Source: Actinomycetota bacterium (lineage in GTDB: Bacteria > Actinomycetota > Thermoleophilia > Solirubrobacterales > 70-9). Taken from it: a stretch of 15,073 nucleotides of DNA. Made by a program: the position numbers and the translations under genes. The stretch is from NCBI GenBank assembly GCA_005884985.1, contig VAYK01000036.1, forward strand, positions 1-15,073, read 5' to 3'. The notes beneath the pieces were generated by a model. That model was not told the DNA's origin and searched no databases. It worked only from the letters and a program-made list of their open reading frames with translations. Positions 14,769-15,073 of this stretch are shown here, one piece after another. The first letter of the stretch is position 1. Each line of letters begins with the position of its first letter.

Positions 14769-14774
14769 TACTGT
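14769..14774 (+). promoter_or_regulatory. Possible -10 box for the right-edge aldehyde dehydrogenase
   Basis: TACTGT matches TANNNT. Transcription would start near 14781, leaving a leader of about 23 bases that contains the ribosome-binding site GGAGG at 14793-14797. This makes it a leadered gene, unlike many neighbours. Confidence 0.4.
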
Positions 14775-14803
14775 CGGCACGAAGCCGTGATTGGAGGTTC
14801 CAG

Positions 14804-15073
14804 ATGAGCATCGCGACGCAGGAGCAGACCGTCGTCGACCAGGTCGAGAAGCGCCTCTACATCGGCGGCGAGTGGCGTGACGCAAGCGGCGAGGGCGCGC
14901 TGACCGTCGAGGACCCCTCGACCGGAGAGGCCCTGTGCGAGATTGCCGACGCCACCCCGGAGGACGCCAAGGCGGCACTCGACGCCGCCGTCGCGGCCCA
15001 GGCCGAGTGGGCCGCCACGCCGCCCAACGAGCGCGGCGAAATCCTCTGGCGCGCCTTCGAGGCCCTCAACGAG
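14804..15073 (+). CDS. Aldehyde dehydrogenase (succinate-semialdehyde dehydrogenase-like), N-terminal part, runs off the right edge
   Basis: Ninety codons are present, beginning MSIATQEQTVVDQVEKRLYIGGEW. YIGGEWRDASGEG followed by VEDPSTGEALCEIADATPEDAKAAL is the standard N-terminal pattern of NAD(P)-dependent aldehyde dehydrogenases. AQAEWAATPPNERGEILWRAFEAL is the conserved helix that follows. This N-terminus resembles GabD-type succinate-semialdehyde dehydrogenases, which would place it in 4-aminobutyrate breakdown, but the catalytic residues are outside the window and the substrate is uncertain. The ATG is supported by GGAGG six bases upstream. The N-terminal extension before YIGGEW differs from the left-edge aldehyde dehydrogenase, so the two are not copies of one gene. 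Confidence 0.92.
   Translation, partial: MSIATQEQTVVDQVEKRLYIGGEWRDASGEGALTVEDPSTGEALCEIADATPEDAKAALDAAVAAQAEWAATPPNERGEILWRAFEALNE

Overview
The window is a gene-dense, very GC-rich piece of bacterial chromosome with typical actinobacterial features: GTG starts, 4-base start/stop overlaps, and many genes whose start codon sits only 6 to 7 bases after a TANNNT -10 box (leaderless mRNAs). The gene content suggests a high-GC actinomycete, possibly class Thermoleophilia; that placement is inference, since no rRNA or other phylogenetic marker was analysed. I see no insertion sequence, integrase, tRNA, rRNA or CRISPR array.

Layout. The left edge is the first 121 codons of an aldehyde dehydrogenase reading leftward. 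Then comes a 271-bp gap made of six nearly contiguous hairpins, then rarA (replication-fork AAA ATPase) on the minus strand. A TauE/SafE-type permease reads divergently and has a frame break near 2360-2400. A three-gene plus-strand operon follows (2732-6566): an M20 metallopeptidase, a DUF1385 (YqhQ-like) protein and an FtsH-type AAA+/M41 protease that lacks the extracytoplasmic domain. It converges on a Pol-beta-type nucleotidyltransferase. A second plus-strand operon (7369-8644) holds a methylmalonyl-CoA epimerase, an 81-aa conserved hypothetical and an N-terminally anchored SAM methyltransferase, all coupled by 4-base overlaps.

Next is a divergent regulatory pair: a TetR-type repressor gene (broken as written) and a cupin, with a perfect 18-bp palindrome between them. 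A BtrH-like acyltransferase/cysteine-hydrolase-fold protein (minus strand) then faces away from a PAP2 phosphatase-ychF operon. A 329-aa protein of unknown function, a secreted SpoIID/LytB-domain protein (broken) and the start of a second, different aldehyde dehydrogenase complete the window.

Four of the 15 genes that lie wholly inside the window (TauE/SafE, TetR, ychF, SpoIID) carry a reading-frame break, while coding quality is intact on both sides. In ychF the break is explained by a single missing T. In TetR and SpoIID roughly 17 to 22 codons of the expected family sequence also seem absent. Because ychF is nearly universal and otherwise well conserved, assembly or consensus error is at least as likely as real decay, and this should be settled before any biology is built on those genes.

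I did not find a convincing new defence or mobile system. The most interesting leads are the hairpin-dense gap beside rarA, the proteolysis operon with the trimmed FtsH, the TetR operator, and the unknown 329-aa protein with promoter-proximal direct repeats.
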